A DNA stretch of 64,000 nucleotides from an uncultured Barnesiella sp. (lineage in GTDB: Bacteria > Bacteroidota > Bacteroidia > Bacteroidales > Barnesiellaceae): positions 50,773 through 114,772 of the forward strand of contig CALUJQ010000005.1 in NCBI GenBank assembly GCA_944320995.1, written 5' to 3'. Positions within the stretch are counted from its first letter, which is position 1; each line of letters opens with the position of its first letter. The notes beneath the pieces are model-generated. The model saw nothing but the letters and a program-made list of their open reading frames with translations, was not told the DNA's origin and did no database searches. Shown here one piece after another: positions 49,842 through 59,285 of the stretch. The position numbers and the translations under genes are program-made.

Positions 49842-51109
49842 TGCGGTAGCGTTTTTACGACGTCGAGCAAAGCCGATGTCAATTGGGTGAGTTCGGCAGG
49901 TGTAATAATGAAAGGAGGCATGATATATACCAGTTTTCCGAAAGGCCGCACCCATATACCCCGTTCAACGAACTGTTTTTGTATGGAGGCCATATCGACG
50001 GGCTTTTTCGTCTCGATGACGCCGATAGCCCCCAATACCCGCACGTCGGCGACCTGCGGAAATGCGGCGGCCGGTTGCAACTCTTGTTTCAGTTGTGTTT
50101 CGATGGCAGCCACCTTTTCCTTCCAGCCCGAAGATAACAGCAGCGAGACCGACGCAAGAGCGACGGCACAAGCCAATGGATTGCCCATAAATGTGGGGCC
50201 GTGCATGAATACGCCCGGAGTGCCTCGCGAAATGGTGTCGGCCACCTCATGGGTCGTGAGGGTGGCAGCCATGGTCATATATCCTCCGGTCAACGCCTTG
50301 CCTATGCACATGATGTCGGGGGTAACACCGGCATGCTCCCATGCGAACAGTTTCCCGGTACGGCCGAATCCGGTAGCGATTTCATCGAATATAAGGAGCA
50401 AACCGTATTGTTCGCACAACCTTTTCGCTTCGCGTAAATATTGGGGGTGATAGAACCGCATCCCACCGGCGCCCTGTACGATCGGTTCGAGGATGAGTGC
50501 GGCCAACTCGCTGTGGTGTGCGGCAATCGTGGTTTCGAGTTCTTCGATGCACGAGGGGGCCCATACGTCATCGAACCGGCAGGTGGGCGAGGCAACAAAA
50601 TGGCGAATGGGGAGCGCACTCCCGAAAATGGAATGCATACCGGTCACGGGGTCGCACACCGACATGGCATTCCATGTATCGCCGTGATAGCCCGAACGAA
50701 TGGTGACAAAATTGCATTTCCGGCTATCTCCTCGGGAATACCAGTATTGTACCGCCATTTTCAGGGCAACTTCGACCGATACCGACCCGGAATCGCAATA
50801 AAATATGTGTTGCATCGAAGGGGGTACGATTTGCAACAGCAGTTTCCCGAGTTCGACGGCCGGGCGATGCGTGAGTCCTCCGAACATGATGTGCGACATC
50901 GATTTCAATTGCTCCTCGGCCGCTTTGTTCAAGACCGGGTGGTTGTAGCCGTGAACGGCAGCCCACCATGATGACATGCCGTCGATGAGCCGTTCTCCGC
51001 TTTCGAGTTCTATATATACACCCTCGGCTCGTTTGACCGGGTAACAGGGTAACGGATTGATTGTCGAGGTGTAGGGGTGCCACAAATGTTCGGTATCGAA
51101 ATGGTCCAT
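49838..51109 (-). CDS. bioA: Adenosylmethionine-8-amino-7-oxononanoate aminotransferase
   Basis: A 423-residue protein from the ATG at 51109 ([15 protein letters not shown]); the frame also allows a GTG two codons earlier. It is a class III aminotransferase with [27 protein letters not shown], the PLP aspartate in [13 protein letters not shown] and the Schiff-base lysine in [12 protein letters not shown]. It aminates KAPA to DAPA using S-adenosylmethionine. It is first of bioA-F-GC-D. The 400 nt upstream carry either a leader or a small ORF ending 2 nt before this ATG. Confidence 0.95.
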   Translation of the reverse strand: MDHFDTEHLWHPYTSTINPLPCYPVKRAEGVYIELESGERLIDGMSSWWAAVHGYNHPVLNKAAEEQLKSMSHIMFGGLTHRPAVELGKLLLQIVPPSMQHIFYCDSGSVSVEVALKMAVQYWYSRGDSRKCNFVTIRSGYHGDTWNAMSVCDPVTGMHSIFGSALPIRHFVASPTCRFDDVWAPSCIEELETTIAAHHSELAALILEPIVQGAGGMRFYHPQYLREAKRLCEQYGLLLIFDEIATGFGRTGKLFAWEHAGVTPDIMCIGKALTGGYMTMAATLTTHEVADTISRGTPGVFMHGPTFMGNPLACAVALASVSLLLSSGWKEKVAAIETQLKQELQPAAAFPQVADVRVLGAIGVIETKKPVDMASIQKQFVERGIWVRPFGKLVYIMPPFIITPAELTQLTSALLDVVKTLPQ

Positions 51110-51111
51110 AA

Positions 51112-51510
51112 TCACAGATGTTTAAGTAAAAAAAGTCCGGGACAATTACGGGGGTACCGCATTATCTCGGAATAAGAGGTTACAAATAGGGGTACAGGCC
51201 GCCGCCCGGCCGATTGTGCCGTCGGGTCTTGCGATAGGTTCATGCAAATGGCAAGATCTATTGGGGCGGTGACTTCGAGAGCAAGGCCCGGTTCATGCTG
51301 TTGCGATTCTTGCTCCTCGAGATAACGTTTCATCGAACTCTTGTCGGGAATAATTGCCGATTGGCCTTTTTTCAGCGATTTGTCGGCAATCTCTTTGCGT
51401 ACACTCCCTATATTCACACATTTGCCTATGCTGCAAAAGGTAGAATAGCCATGGCGGTTCCAACGGCGGAATCGCAAACAGCGGGGCGATATGGAAGATG
51501 CAAATAGCAT
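51112..51510 (-). CDS. Possible small protein or structured leader before bioA (uncertain)
   Basis: An open frame of 132 codons from an ATG at 51510, ending 2 nt before the bioA ATG. The first 35 residues look random, but about 36-95 ([23 protein letters not shown]) have the codon style of the neighbours (TCG, CCC, GAC, GAG). I recognise no family. A -7 box (TACTTTTG, 51518-51525) sits 7 nt before its ATG. It could be a coupled peptide gene or only the untranslated leader of the biotin operon. Confidence 0.25.
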   Translation of the reverse strand: MLFASSISPRCLRFRRWNRHGYSTFCSIGKCVNIGSVRKEIADKSLKKGQSAIIPDKSSMKRYLEEQESQQHEPGLALEVTAPIDLAICMNLSQDPTAQSAGRRPVPLFVTSYSEIMRYPRNCPGLFLLKHL

Positions 51511-51517
51511 ATCGAGA

Positions 51518-51525
51518 CAAAAGTA
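51518..51525 (-). promoter_or_regulatory. -7 box (TACTTTTG) of the biotin operon
   Basis: A TAnnTTTG match on the minus strand, about 410 nt before bioA and 7 nt before the uncertain small ORF. Confidence 0.45.
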
Positions 51526-51601
51526 CAAAAAATAATATTCCTTATCGATTGTGTCGATAGAATTTAATAAATCTTTCTTCTTTACATTGGCAGTTTCTTT
51601 G

Positions 51602-51609
51602 TATCTTTG
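51602..51609 (+). promoter_or_regulatory. -7 box (TATCTTTG) of the lipoprotein/murB unit
   Basis: A TAnnTTTG match on the plus strand with ATTG 22 nt upstream; the lipoprotein ATG is 97 nt downstream. The 190 nt between this and the biotin promoter side contain nothing else I can name. Confidence 0.5.
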
Positions 51610-51706
51610 CTTCACACACGGTATCGATGTATGATCGGTTTGCCGAGGGTGCTTGTCCTTGCGGTAGGTTTGCGCTATCTTTGGATCGATTAAGAGTAAA
51701 TATGGT

Positions 51707-52636
51707 ATGAGGATAACTTTGTTTTATGCAACGATATTGAGTATTCTGTTGACCTCGTGTTTTACCGGGGTAGAGAGTACCCAAAAGATAACAGTACCGG
51801 AGGGTAGCGCATCTACGGTTCAAAGTGCCGAAGACGCTTTTATCGAATCCTATTTCGTGCAACAAGGGTGCGATACGTGGCGTATGGACAAGCCATTCTA
51901 TTATACAGATGAAAAGCTGTCATTCGTCTTTCGGCCCGAGAAACCCACATTCCCCGATAGTATCTCTTTGAAAGGAAAGATTTTCACATACAAGGGAAGT
52001 ATAGAGGAGAGCCCTTTCGGCGGAGCTAACGAGGTGGTTTTGATATTTGACTGCGAAGGATATAAGTTCCGATACGAGACTGGGAAGACACGGGACGAGA
52101 TACGGCAGATGAAATACACCCCGTTAATACCTCCATTTATCGATATGGACGATTTGAATATGGCCCGTTCTCTCTTGAAAGATAGGACCCTCTATATAAA
52201 AACATCGGTGTGGTATGACGGGAACGACGAGGTGACAGAGGGCCGTAAGTTGATACCGGTAAAGATTCTCGATATACTCCCGGGGAATAACCTCCTTCCG
52301 GTCAAAGTGTGGTTCGAAGACGATAAGGGCAACCGGGCCGGCGTATTCATGTCGTTGCTCTCTTCGTCTCGTTCTCAATATATTACCTTCGACAGGCTCT
52401 TTTCTTTTGACAATCCGCGGTTGCAATACAAGGAGATACAAGACGAGGCCTGGGAGCAAATTACTTTGGGCCGGGTCAAAGCCGGCATGACTAAAAATGA
52501 ATGTAAACTTTCGTTGGGAAATCCCAATGAAGTGAAGAAAATTCCCACGTATAGCGGATTGAAAGAACAATGGATATATAACTCGGGTGCTTATCTGTTT
52601 TTTGTCGATGGGTTATTAACCGAATATAGATTGTAG
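51707..52636 (+). CDS. Hypothetical lipoprotein with BamE/SmpA-like C-terminal domain
   Basis: A 309-residue product with a signal peptide and lipobox ILLTSC (lipidated Cys at about 18). The mature part has a beta-rich middle without a recognised family. The C-terminal 60 residues (ITLGRVKAGMTKNECKLSLG, then WIYNSGAYLFFVDGLL) follow the SmpA/OmlA (BamE) pattern of a short helix pair and a three-strand sheet. Classical BamE is only about 100 residues, so this is not simply BamE. It lies 1 nt before murB, so the two are co-transcribed. A role in envelope assembly is inference. Confidence 0.6.
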   Translation: MRITLFYATILSILLTSCFTGVESTQKITVPEGSASTVQSAEDAFIESYFVQQGCDTWRMDKPFYYTDEKLSFVFRPEKPTFPDSISLKGKIFTYKGSIEESPFGGANEVVLIFDCEGYKFRYETGKTRDEIRQMKYTPLIPPFIDMDDLNMARSLLKDRTLYIKTSVWYDGNDEVTEGRKLIPVKILDILPGNNLLPVKVWFEDDKGNRAGVFMSLLSSSRSQYITFDRLFSFDNPRLQYKEIQDEAWEQITLGRVKAGMTKNECKLSLGNPNEVKKIPTYSGLKEQWIYNSGAYLFFVDGLLTEYRL

Positions 52637-52637
52637 T

Positions 52638-53654
52638 ATGATTAAAATAGAAGAGAATTATTTTATTAAAAATCTGCATACCTTCCGTATGCCGGTTTAT
52701 GCCCGATGGTTTGTGGAATATGAGACGGTCGATGAATTGGTGTCGCTGTTGCAATCCGATTTGCTGAAACAGAACAAGTTCCTCCCGATAGGCGGTGGCA
52801 GCAATCTGCTTTTTGTACAGGAACACTACAAGGGGGTATTGTTGCATTCGGCCATAAAAGAGACCTCGATTTTGCAGGAGACGGCATCGGAGGTCTTTGT
52901 AAAGGTCGGTTCGGGCGTCGTTTGGGACGATTTCGTGGCTCATTGTGTTTCGCAAGGTTGGGGCGGAGCCGAGAACCTGTCGCATATCCCGGGCGAAGTG
53001 GGTGCCAGCGCCGTTCAGAATATAGGCGCTTACGGGGTCGAGGTAAAGGATATTATCCATGAGGTGGAGACCTTGGAAATTGCAACCGGAACGGCTCGCG
53101 TTTTTCAAAATTCGGAATGTGAGTATGGTTATCGCAGCAGCATATTCAAACATGAATTGAAAGGAAAATATATCGTTACGGCGGTAACTTATAGGCTGCA
53201 AAAAAATCCCATATTGCACTTGGACTATGGTAATTTGAGGAATTCGTTGCCCGGGGGCGACATTACCCTCGCCGATGTCCGCAAGGCGGTTATCGACATA
53301 CGTCGTTCCAAATTGCCCGAACCCGACGAGTGCGGCAGTGCCGGCAGTTTCTTTATGAATCCGGTTATTCCGGTGGAACAATACGAACGGTTGAAACGTA
53401 CTTATCCCGATATGCCTCATTATGTGGTGGATGAAACCCATGTAAAGGTCCCGGCCGGTTGGCTCATCGACCGATGTGGTTGGAAAGGAAAGAGTGTAGG
53501 CGGGGCTGCCGTGTATGAAAAACAGTGTTTGGTATTGGTCAATAAAAACAACGCATTGCCGGCTGATGTAGTGACGTTGGCCGAAAAAATACGGGAATCG
53601 GTGCAAGAGACTTATGGCATAGCCATACATCCCGAGGTAAATTATATCGAGTGA
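52638..53654 (+). CDS. murB: UDP-N-acetylenolpyruvoylglucosamine reductase
   Basis: A 338-residue type I MurB with FAD-binding motifs PIGGGSNLLF and the VKVGSGVVWDD stretch, then GGAENLSHIPGEVGASAVQNIGAYGVEV. Catalytic residues are Tyr/Arg in YGYRSSIFK, Ser/Lys near DECGSAGSFFMNP, and Glu in IHPEVNYIE. It makes UDP-MurNAc with NADPH for peptidoglycan. It follows the BamE-like lipoprotein by 1 nt and overlaps a GTG of the next gene by 3 nt. Confidence 0.96.
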   Translation: MIKIEENYFIKNLHTFRMPVYARWFVEYETVDELVSLLQSDLLKQNKFLPIGGGSNLLFVQEHYKGVLLHSAIKETSILQETASEVFVKVGSGVVWDDFVAHCVSQGWGGAENLSHIPGEVGASAVQNIGAYGVEVKDIIHEVETLEIATGTARVFQNSECEYGYRSSIFKHELKGKYIVTAVTYRLQKNPILHLDYGNLRNSLPGGDITLADVRKAVIDIRRSKLPEPDECGSAGSFFMNPVIPVEQYERLKRTYPDMPHYVVDETHVKVPAGWLIDRCGWKGKSVGGAAVYEKQCLVLVNKNNALPADVVTLAEKIRESVQETYGIAIHPEVNYIE

Positions 53655-53656
53655 GC

Positions 53657-54418
53657 ATGATGCAGATTACATTTTTAGGAACAGGAACTTCGACCGGCAT
53701 ACCGCAAATTGGTTGTACCTGCCCGGTTTGTACGTCGTCCGACCCAAAAGATAATCGGTTGAGAACTTCGGCCATGATTTCGGTAAACGGGAAAAACATA
53801 CTTATCGATTGCGGGCCCGATTTCAGACAGCAAATGCTCCGTTCTCATCTGCGCCGGGTCGATGCGGTGTTGATAACCCATATCCATTATGACCATACGG
53901 GGGGAATCGACGACTTGCGCCCCTTTGGTGAGAGGAGCATGCTCCCCATCTATTTGGAACCGGCGGTGGCCGAGGGAATACGTAGTCGGTTGCCCTATTG
54001 TTTTGCCGATCATCGTTATCCCGGTGTCCCCAATATCGCATTGCAAGAGATAGGTACGACCCCCTTTGCCATAGGCGATATAACGGTCACCCCCATACGG
54101 ATCATGCACTATAAGTTGCCCATCTTGGGTTATCGTATCGGAGGATTGGTCTATATAACCGATGCTCTCAATATTCCCGATACCGAGTATGAGAAGTTGA
54201 AAGACGTAGATGTGTTGGTAATCAATGCGCTGCGCAAACAGCCGCATCTTTCGCATCAAACTTTGGACGAGGCCTTGCGGGTCATCGAGCGGGTGACCCC
54301 CCGGGAGGCCTATCTAGTTCACATGAGCCACCACATGGGGCTTACGGCTGAGGTAGAAAAGGAGTTGCCTCCTCATGTGCATTTTGCTTATGACGGATTG
54401 ACAATCGAAAGTTTGTAA
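53657..54418 (+). CDS. Metallo-beta-lactamase-fold hydrolase, PhnP-like
   Basis: About 253 residues (start at the ATG at 53657; 53660 or a GTG at 53651 are alternatives). The opening MQITFLGTGTSTGIPQIGC, then a cysteine-rich zinc loop (GCTCPVCTSSDPKDNRLR), the metal motif THIHYDHTGGIDDLRPF and the late histidines in VHMSHHMGL define the PhnP/arylsulfatase-like group, which cleaves cyclic phosphodiesters. No phosphonate-use genes are nearby, so it is probably a general phosphodiesterase of unknown substrate. It is co-transcribed with murB. Confidence 0.87.
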   Translation: MMQITFLGTGTSTGIPQIGCTCPVCTSSDPKDNRLRTSAMISVNGKNILIDCGPDFRQQMLRSHLRRVDAVLITHIHYDHTGGIDDLRPFGERSMLPIYLEPAVAEGIRSRLPYCFADHRYPGVPNIALQEIGTTPFAIGDITVTPIRIMHYKLPILGYRIGGLVYITDALNIPDTEYEKLKDVDVLVINALRKQPHLSHQTLDEALRVIERVTPREAYLVHMSHHMGLTAEVEKELPPHVHFAYDGLTIESL

Positions 54419-54447
54419 GACTGGATAACTTTTTAATTTAAAAGATC

Positions 54448-54894
54448 ATGATTTTGGGAAATCTGAACGATACGAAAAGGGTAGAGGGGTTGCACCCTTT
54501 ATTGCCGTCCCTTTTTGAGTATATCAAGGCTCACGATTTTTTGTCCGGGCCGGTCGGGCGTATAGAGTTGCAGGGGGAGTCGCTTTTCATCAATAATGAC
54601 AATCCTGCCATGAAACCGCAGTCGGCACAACTTATCGAGGTGCATCGTCGGTATATCGACGTACATGTACCGCTGGATACGGCTGAAACCGTAGGGTGGA
54701 AACCGTTGTGCGACTTATCGGAGTTATGTCGGCCATATTCCGAAGAGAAAGATATAGCCTTTTATGCCGATAGGCCATCGACCTATTTCACCGTATATCC
54801 CGGACAGTTTTTGATTGTTTTTCCCGAAGACGGACATGCTCCCATTATTGGGGAAGGAAGTATTCGTAAAATTTGTGCGAAAATAAAATTGTAG
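54448..54894 (+). CDS. YhcH/YjgK/YiaL family protein (DUF386)
   Basis: A 148-residue cupin-like protein. ILGNLNDTKRVEGLHPLLPSLF at the start, VHRRYIDVHVPLDTAETVGW, and YFTVYPGQFLIVFPEDGHAP with the conserved histidine near the end are family hallmarks. Members occur with sialic-acid and other sugar catabolic genes and are thought to bind or isomerise sugars (EbgC-like). None of those genes is nearby. It closes the lipoprotein-murB unit and is followed by a strong bidirectional terminator. Confidence 0.88.
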   Translation: MILGNLNDTKRVEGLHPLLPSLFEYIKAHDFLSGPVGRIELQGESLFINNDNPAMKPQSAQLIEVHRRYIDVHVPLDTAETVGWKPLCDLSELCRPYSEEKDIAFYADRPSTYFTVYPGQFLIVFPEDGHAPIIGEGSIRKICAKIKL

Positions 54895-54911
54895 AACGGT
54901 TCAATTTATAT

Positions 54912-54947
54912 AGAGAGGGGCGATGAAATGTTTCATCGCCCCTCTCT
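54912..54947. terminator. Bidirectional terminator between yhcH and the OPT transporter
   Basis: A perfect 17-bp palindromic stem (agagaggggcgatgaaa / tttcatcgcccctctct) with a nominal 2-nt loop. The inner AAA/TTT can open, so the T-run lies at the apex; the flanking T-tracts are short. Confidence 0.8.
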
Positions 54948-54967
54948 GTTACATGTATTGAAGTCGT

Positions 54968-56926
54968 TTATGCTTGCTTTTTCACTTTCATGCTCGATAT
55001 GGTCAGGAATGCGATAAGGAGCAGATAAATGACCAATCCGGCAATTTGCATCGTGGTTTCGCTTAAATTGTGATGATATTCAAATTGTGCGAGGCTCAAT
55101 CCGGCACTTACGACTCCCATGAGCGCACCGCCGGCAATAAATCCCGAGGCAAGTAATGTACCTTTGTCAACACGGGCTTTGTTCAGGGCGGCATCTTTCG
55201 ATCGACTGCCTACATACCAACTGATGAGACCTCCGATAACCAACGGCGTATTCAGTTCCAATGGAATAAACATACCCAAAGCGAAAGCAAGAGCCGGTAC
55301 GTTGAGCCATGTAAGTACCACGGCAAGAATAGCGCCGACTCCATAGAGCAACCACGGTGCGCCTTGTCCCATCATGAGAGGTTCGATCACGGCTGCCATG
55401 GCATTGGCCTGAGGCGCGACGAGCGCATTTTCACCCGAGAAACCGTAGGCTTTGTTCAACAAGAGGATAACACCGCCTACCGTAGCTGCCGAAACAAGGG
55501 TCCCGAGGAATTTCCATGTCTCCTGTTTGCGAGGAGTAGAGCCAATCCAATAACCGATTTTCAAGTCGGTGACAAAACCTCCGGCCATCGACAATGCCGT
55601 GCAGACTACACCGCCGATTACGAGGGCGGCAACCATTCCGCTGGTACCTTTCAACCCGACAGCCACCAAAATGACCGAGGCCAAAATCAAGGTCATCAGC
55701 GTCATTCCCGAAACAGGATTTGTCCCCACGATAGCAATGGCATTGGCAGCCACCGTGGTAAACAGGAATGCGATAGCAGCTACCACAAAGAAGGCAACGG
55801 CGGCTTGAAGCAAATTATGGATAACTCCTATATAGAAAAACAGGAAGGTGATGATCAATGCAAATACAATGGCTGTAATGATAAATTTCATCGAGAGGTC
55901 GCGTTGAGTGCGTGGGGTGGAATCCTCTGCGTTCCCTTTTTTCCCCGAAAACTCTTTTGTGGCCAATCCCAATGCCCCTTTGATGATGTCCCACGAGCGA
56001 ATGATACCGATAACTCCGGCCATGGCGATACCGCCGATACCGATATACCGGCCGTAGTTGGTAAATATCTGTTCGGGAGAGTTGACCGCCAGTTCACTAA
56101 GGGGAACGCTACCCAACAGCGGGTTGATGATGAACCACACGAAAAGAGAGCCAGAGCAGATAATGAGGCTGTATTTCAACCCCACGATATAACCGAGACC
56201 CAGAACTGCGGCGCTCGTGTTGACCTTGAACACCATCTTGGCATTATTGGCCAACTCGGTACCCCACGGTAGAATGCGGGTCGTGAGCACTTCGCTCCAC
56301 CAGCCGAAGGTCGAGAGGCAGAAGTCGTAAAGACCGCCTACCAGACCGGCCAAAGCCAGCGATTTGGCCTGACTGCCGCCCTTCTCTCCCGAGACCAGCA
56401 CTTGGGCCGTCGCCGTGGCTTCGGGGAAAGGATATTTGCCGTGCATGTCCGAAACAAAATATTTGCGGAAGGGGATAAGGAACAAGATTCCCAAGATACC
56501 GCCCAACAACGAGCTGAGGAAGACCTCCATGAAATTTACGGTCAACTCGGGATACTTGGCTTGCAAGATATACAGCGCCGGCAAGGTAAAGATTGCACCG
56601 GCCACGATAACCCCCGAACAGGCTCCGATCGATTGAATAATTACATTTTCGCCTAAGGCATTCTTGCGTTTGGCGGCTCCCGACATACCTACGGCGATGA
56701 TGGCGATAGGTATGGCGGCTTCGAAAACTTGCCCTACGCGCAATCCCAGATAGGCGGCAGCCGCCGAGAATATGACAGCCATGACAATACCCCAAGAGAC
56801 CGACCATGCATTGACCTCGGGATAAACTTTGTCGGGAGAGAGAATAGGCTTGTATTCTTCCCCCGGTTTCAATTCCCGAAATGCGTTTTCGGGTAAATCG
56901 ACAGGTTGTTTTTCGTTTGTTTCCAT
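54968..56926 (-). CDS. OPT family oligopeptide transporter
   Basis: A 652-residue polytopic protein (about 14-16 helices). An early SAAAAYLGLRVGQVFEAAIPIA, the family motif IPFRKYFVSDMHGKYPFPEATATAQVL, and FVTDLKIGYWIGSTPRKQETWKF are diagnostic of the bacterial OPT group. It is predicted to import peptides, or metal-chelate complexes as in the YSL branch, using the proton gradient. The substrate is not readable. It is a single gene between convergent yhcH and divergent DUF2461. Confidence 0.92.
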   Translation of the reverse strand: METNEKQPVDLPENAFRELKPGEEYKPILSPDKVYPEVNAWSVSWGIVMAVIFSAAAAYLGLRVGQVFEAAIPIAIIAVGMSGAAKRKNALGENVIIQSIGACSGVIVAGAIFTLPALYILQAKYPELTVNFMEVFLSSLLGGILGILFLIPFRKYFVSDMHGKYPFPEATATAQVLVSGEKGGSQAKSLALAGLVGGLYDFCLSTFGWWSEVLTTRILPWGTELANNAKMVFKVNTSAAVLGLGYIVGLKYSLIICSGSLFVWFIINPLLGSVPLSELAVNSPEQIFTNYGRYIGIGGIAMAGVIGIIRSWDIIKGALGLATKEFSGKKGNAEDSTPRTQRDLSMKFIITAIVFALIITFLFFYIGVIHNLLQAAVAFFVVAAIAFLFTTVAANAIAIVGTNPVSGMTLMTLILASVILVAVGLKGTSGMVAALVIGGVVCTALSMAGGFVTDLKIGYWIGSTPRKQETWKFLGTLVSAATVGGVILLLNKAYGFSGENALVAPQANAMAAVIEPLMMGQGAPWLLYGVGAILAVVLTWLNVPALAFALGMFIPLELNTPLVIGGLISWYVGSRSKDAALNKARVDKGTLLASGFIAGGALMGVVSAGLSLAQFEYHHNLSETTMQIAGLVIYLLLIAFLTISSMKVKKQA

Positions 56927-57075
56927 CTTATATTATTGCTGTTTTTGTGATAGCTTTTTTACAAAATCGTGGCAAGTTAGTAAAAAATGGGAACATAGCC
57001 GGTATTATCGCTCCGGTTTTTTGAAAACAAGTGTCATAAATGACAATTTTTTATCGTGGGACAAACAAAAAAAAC

Positions 57076-57083
57076 TATATTTG
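57076..57083 (+). promoter_or_regulatory. -7 box (TATATTTG) of the DUF2461 gene
   Basis: A TAnnTTTG match on the plus strand, 47 nt before the ATG at 57131. Confidence 0.5.
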
Positions 57084-57130
57084 TAAGAGTTATAAGAAAA
57101 ATGATTTTATCCATTTGAATAGGAACCGTT

Positions 57131-57796
57131 ATGAAAGAGATAATGTCTTATTTGTCTCGACTGCGAGATAACAATAATCGGGAATGGTTTCAAGCTCATA
57201 AAGAGGAGTATGACCGATTACGGCCTCTCTTTGTGGAAAACGTGCAGGCATTGATACGCCAAATCTCGTTATTCGATGATGATATTGCCGGATTGGACGC
57301 AAAATCTTGTCTGTATCGTATTTATCGGGATATTCGTTTTTCTCCCGACAAGACGCCCTACAAAGCCTATATGTCGGCCTATATTGCCAAAGGGGGGCGC
57401 AAAAGCCTGCGTGCCGGTTACTACTTCCACTTCGAGCCGGGTAATTGCATGTTGAGTGGCGGTATATGGTGTCCCGAGCCCAAATTGCTGAAAGCCTTGC
57501 GGCAAGCGGTTTATGACAATTACGACGAGTTGAAAGGTATTGTAGGGAACAGGCAATTCAAATCGTTGTATCACGATTGGGTGGGAGAGACGTTGAAAGT
57601 AGTACCCCGTCCGTTTCCCCGCGATTGCGAGCAGTCCGATTGGTTGAAGCGGAAAGATTATGTAGTGGTGAATGTGAAACCCGATATTTTTTTCGATTCT
57701 CCCGACTGGATAGAGAAAACGGCTCATGATTTCCGCATTATGAAACCGTTGAACGATTTCCTCAATTATACGGTCGATGAAGTTTACGACTTATAA
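57131..57796 (+). CDS. DUF2461 family protein
   Basis: A 221-residue protein matching DUF2461/TIGR02453: LRDNNNREWFQAHKEEYDRL at the start, RIYRDIRFSPDKTPYKAYMSAYI near 72-94, then GYYFHFEPGNCMLSGGIWCPEPK. The arginine- and lysine-rich central motif is conserved in the family, which is widespread and has no established function. It stands alone with its own promoter and terminator. Confidence 0.9.
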   Translation: MKEIMSYLSRLRDNNNREWFQAHKEEYDRLRPLFVENVQALIRQISLFDDDIAGLDAKSCLYRIYRDIRFSPDKTPYKAYMSAYIAKGGRKSLRAGYYFHFEPGNCMLSGGIWCPEPKLLKALRQAVYDNYDELKGIVGNRQFKSLYHDWVGETLKVVPRPFPRDCEQSDWLKRKDYVVVNVKPDIFFDSPDWIEKTAHDFRIMKPLNDFLNYTVDEVYDL

Positions 57797-57830
57797 AGGG
57801 TAGCGGAGCTATCCGGGAACTGATATGAAA

Positions 57831-57862
57831 AGAACGGGATTTCCCCATAGGAATCCCGTTCT
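57831..57862 (+). terminator. Terminator after DUF2461
   Basis: An 11-bp stem (agaacgggatt / aatcccgttct, extendable by one wobble) with an 8-nt loop, followed by TGTTTTTTG on the plus strand. It also separates the convergent efflux operon. Confidence 0.9.
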
Positions 57863-57896
57863 TGTTTTTTGTAAATGCCGCGTAAATTCAAATGGG

Positions 57897-59285
57897 CTAA
57901 TTGGCCGCAGTCGCTCCCCAGCCACCTCCTAACACCTTGTAAAGATTTACCAAGGCAAGGTATTCGTCCCGCACGGCATTGCTCAATCCTATCTGGGCAT
58001 CGAAAAAGTTTCGATGGGCGTCCAATACATCGATATACCGAATGACGCCGTTGAAATATTGGAGTTGCGCCAAATCGACATATTTTTGAGCCGCTTCGAA
58101 AAGGTTGAGTTGTAGCTCCGAAGTACGTCTTTTCTTTTGATAGGTAATGACCGCATCGTTTACCTCCCGGAAGACTTCGAGCACCTTTTGTTCATAGGCA
58201 AACCGTTTCTCGTCGTAAGCCGCCAACGAGGCTTTGTATTGAGCTTTTTTCTTCCCGAAGGTTACCAATGGAGCTACAAAGTTTCCCGCCATATAGGAAA
58301 AAGGAGATTCGAGGAATCCTTTTACGGCATCGTTTTCCAATCCGCCGACCAAGTTGATGGTCAACCGGGGGAATCGGTCGGCATACGCAATCCCAACCGA
58401 AGCCATGGCGGCTTGCAGTTGTTGCTCGGCTTGCCGCACATCGGGGCGACGTTGCAACAGGGTAGAGGGCAGTCCGATAGGGATATTCTCGGGCATCGTC
58501 GCATTGAGGTCAAACTCTCCCCGTTCTACTTTCGACGGATATTCTCCCGACAATACGGCGATTTGGTTCTCTTTCAGCGCTATTTTCTGTTCCAGATTAG
58601 GAATGAGAGCCGAGGCGTTGGCCAACTCTACCTGTGCTTGTTGGTAGGCGGTTTCGGAGGTAAGTCCGCCTTCGAATCGTATGCGGGCTTGATTGACACT
58701 CTCTTCACGGGTCTTGACCGTTTGCAGCACGATTTCGAGTTCTTGGTCCAGCGCCACCAGTTCGAAATAGGCCGTTGCGGTTTCGGCGATAAGCGTCATT
58801 TGCATGGCACGGGCCGCTTCGACCGAGGCCAAATATTCTGCCGCACCTTTCCTTTTTCCCCAGCGCAAACTCCCCCACAGGTCTATTTCCCAACTTAACG
58901 AGGCTTTGAGACTGAACTCGGGTTCAATGTCCACATCTTCTCCATAATAGGCGTTTGTCTCGCGATCGGCAAACACTTGGGCTCCGATTGTGGGCCATTG
59001 GGAAGCCTTATTTACCCGATACAACTCTTCCATTTGTCGGATATGGGCTTCGGCGGCCCGCATATTCCGGTTATTGTTCAGTGTCTTGCGAATCAACTTA
59101 CTCAATGTCGAGTCGGAATAGAGTTCCCACCACGACATGTCGGCAAGCGTCAGCGAATCATTTTCACCGGCGATGATCTCGTCGGGTAAATTCAACTCGG
59201 GAGCCGGGCAACGCTTCTGTATGGAACAACCGCTCAATAATAAAGCGATTATGAATATATATAGGCTTGCATTTATCGGTTTCAT
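57897..59285 (-). CDS. RND efflux outer-membrane channel lipoprotein (NodT/OprM type)
   Basis: The 462 residues have a signal peptide with lipobox LLLSGC (Cys at about 20) and two repeated TolC-type domains of long helices and two-strand barrels. DMSWWELYSDSTLSKLIRKTL, GLPSTLLQRRPDVRQAEQQL and FYA-like barrel turns are typical. It forms the outer-membrane exit duct of the pump encoded just upstream. It overlaps the RND transporter gene by 4 nt. Substrate range is not predictable. Confidence 0.95.
   Translation of the reverse strand: MKPINASLYIFIIALLLSGCSIQKRCPAPELNLPDEIIAGENDSLTLADMSWWELYSDSTLSKLIRKTLNNNRNMRAAEAHIRQMEELYRVNKASQWPTIGAQVFADRETNAYYGEDVDIEPEFSLKASLSWEIDLWGSLRWGKRKGAAEYLASVEAARAMQMTLIAETATAYFELVALDQELEIVLQTVKTREESVNQARIRFEGGLTSETAYQQAQVELANASALIPNLEQKIALKENQIAVLSGEYPSKVERGEFDLNATMPENIPIGLPSTLLQRRPDVRQAEQQLQAAMASVGIAYADRFPRLTINLVGGLENDAVKGFLESPFSYMAGNFVAPLVTFGKKKAQYKASLAAYDEKRFAYEQKVLEVFREVNDAVITYQKKRRTSELQLNLFEAAQKYVDLAQLQYFNGVIRYIDVLDAHRNFFDAQIGLSNAVRDEYLALVNLYKVLGGGWGATAAN

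Noticed and set aside
55364..56272. 302-codon plus-strand open frame over the OPT transporter
   Set aside because: Antisense to a membrane protein with clear family motifs; the product is a histidine/glutamine-rich mirror with no structure.
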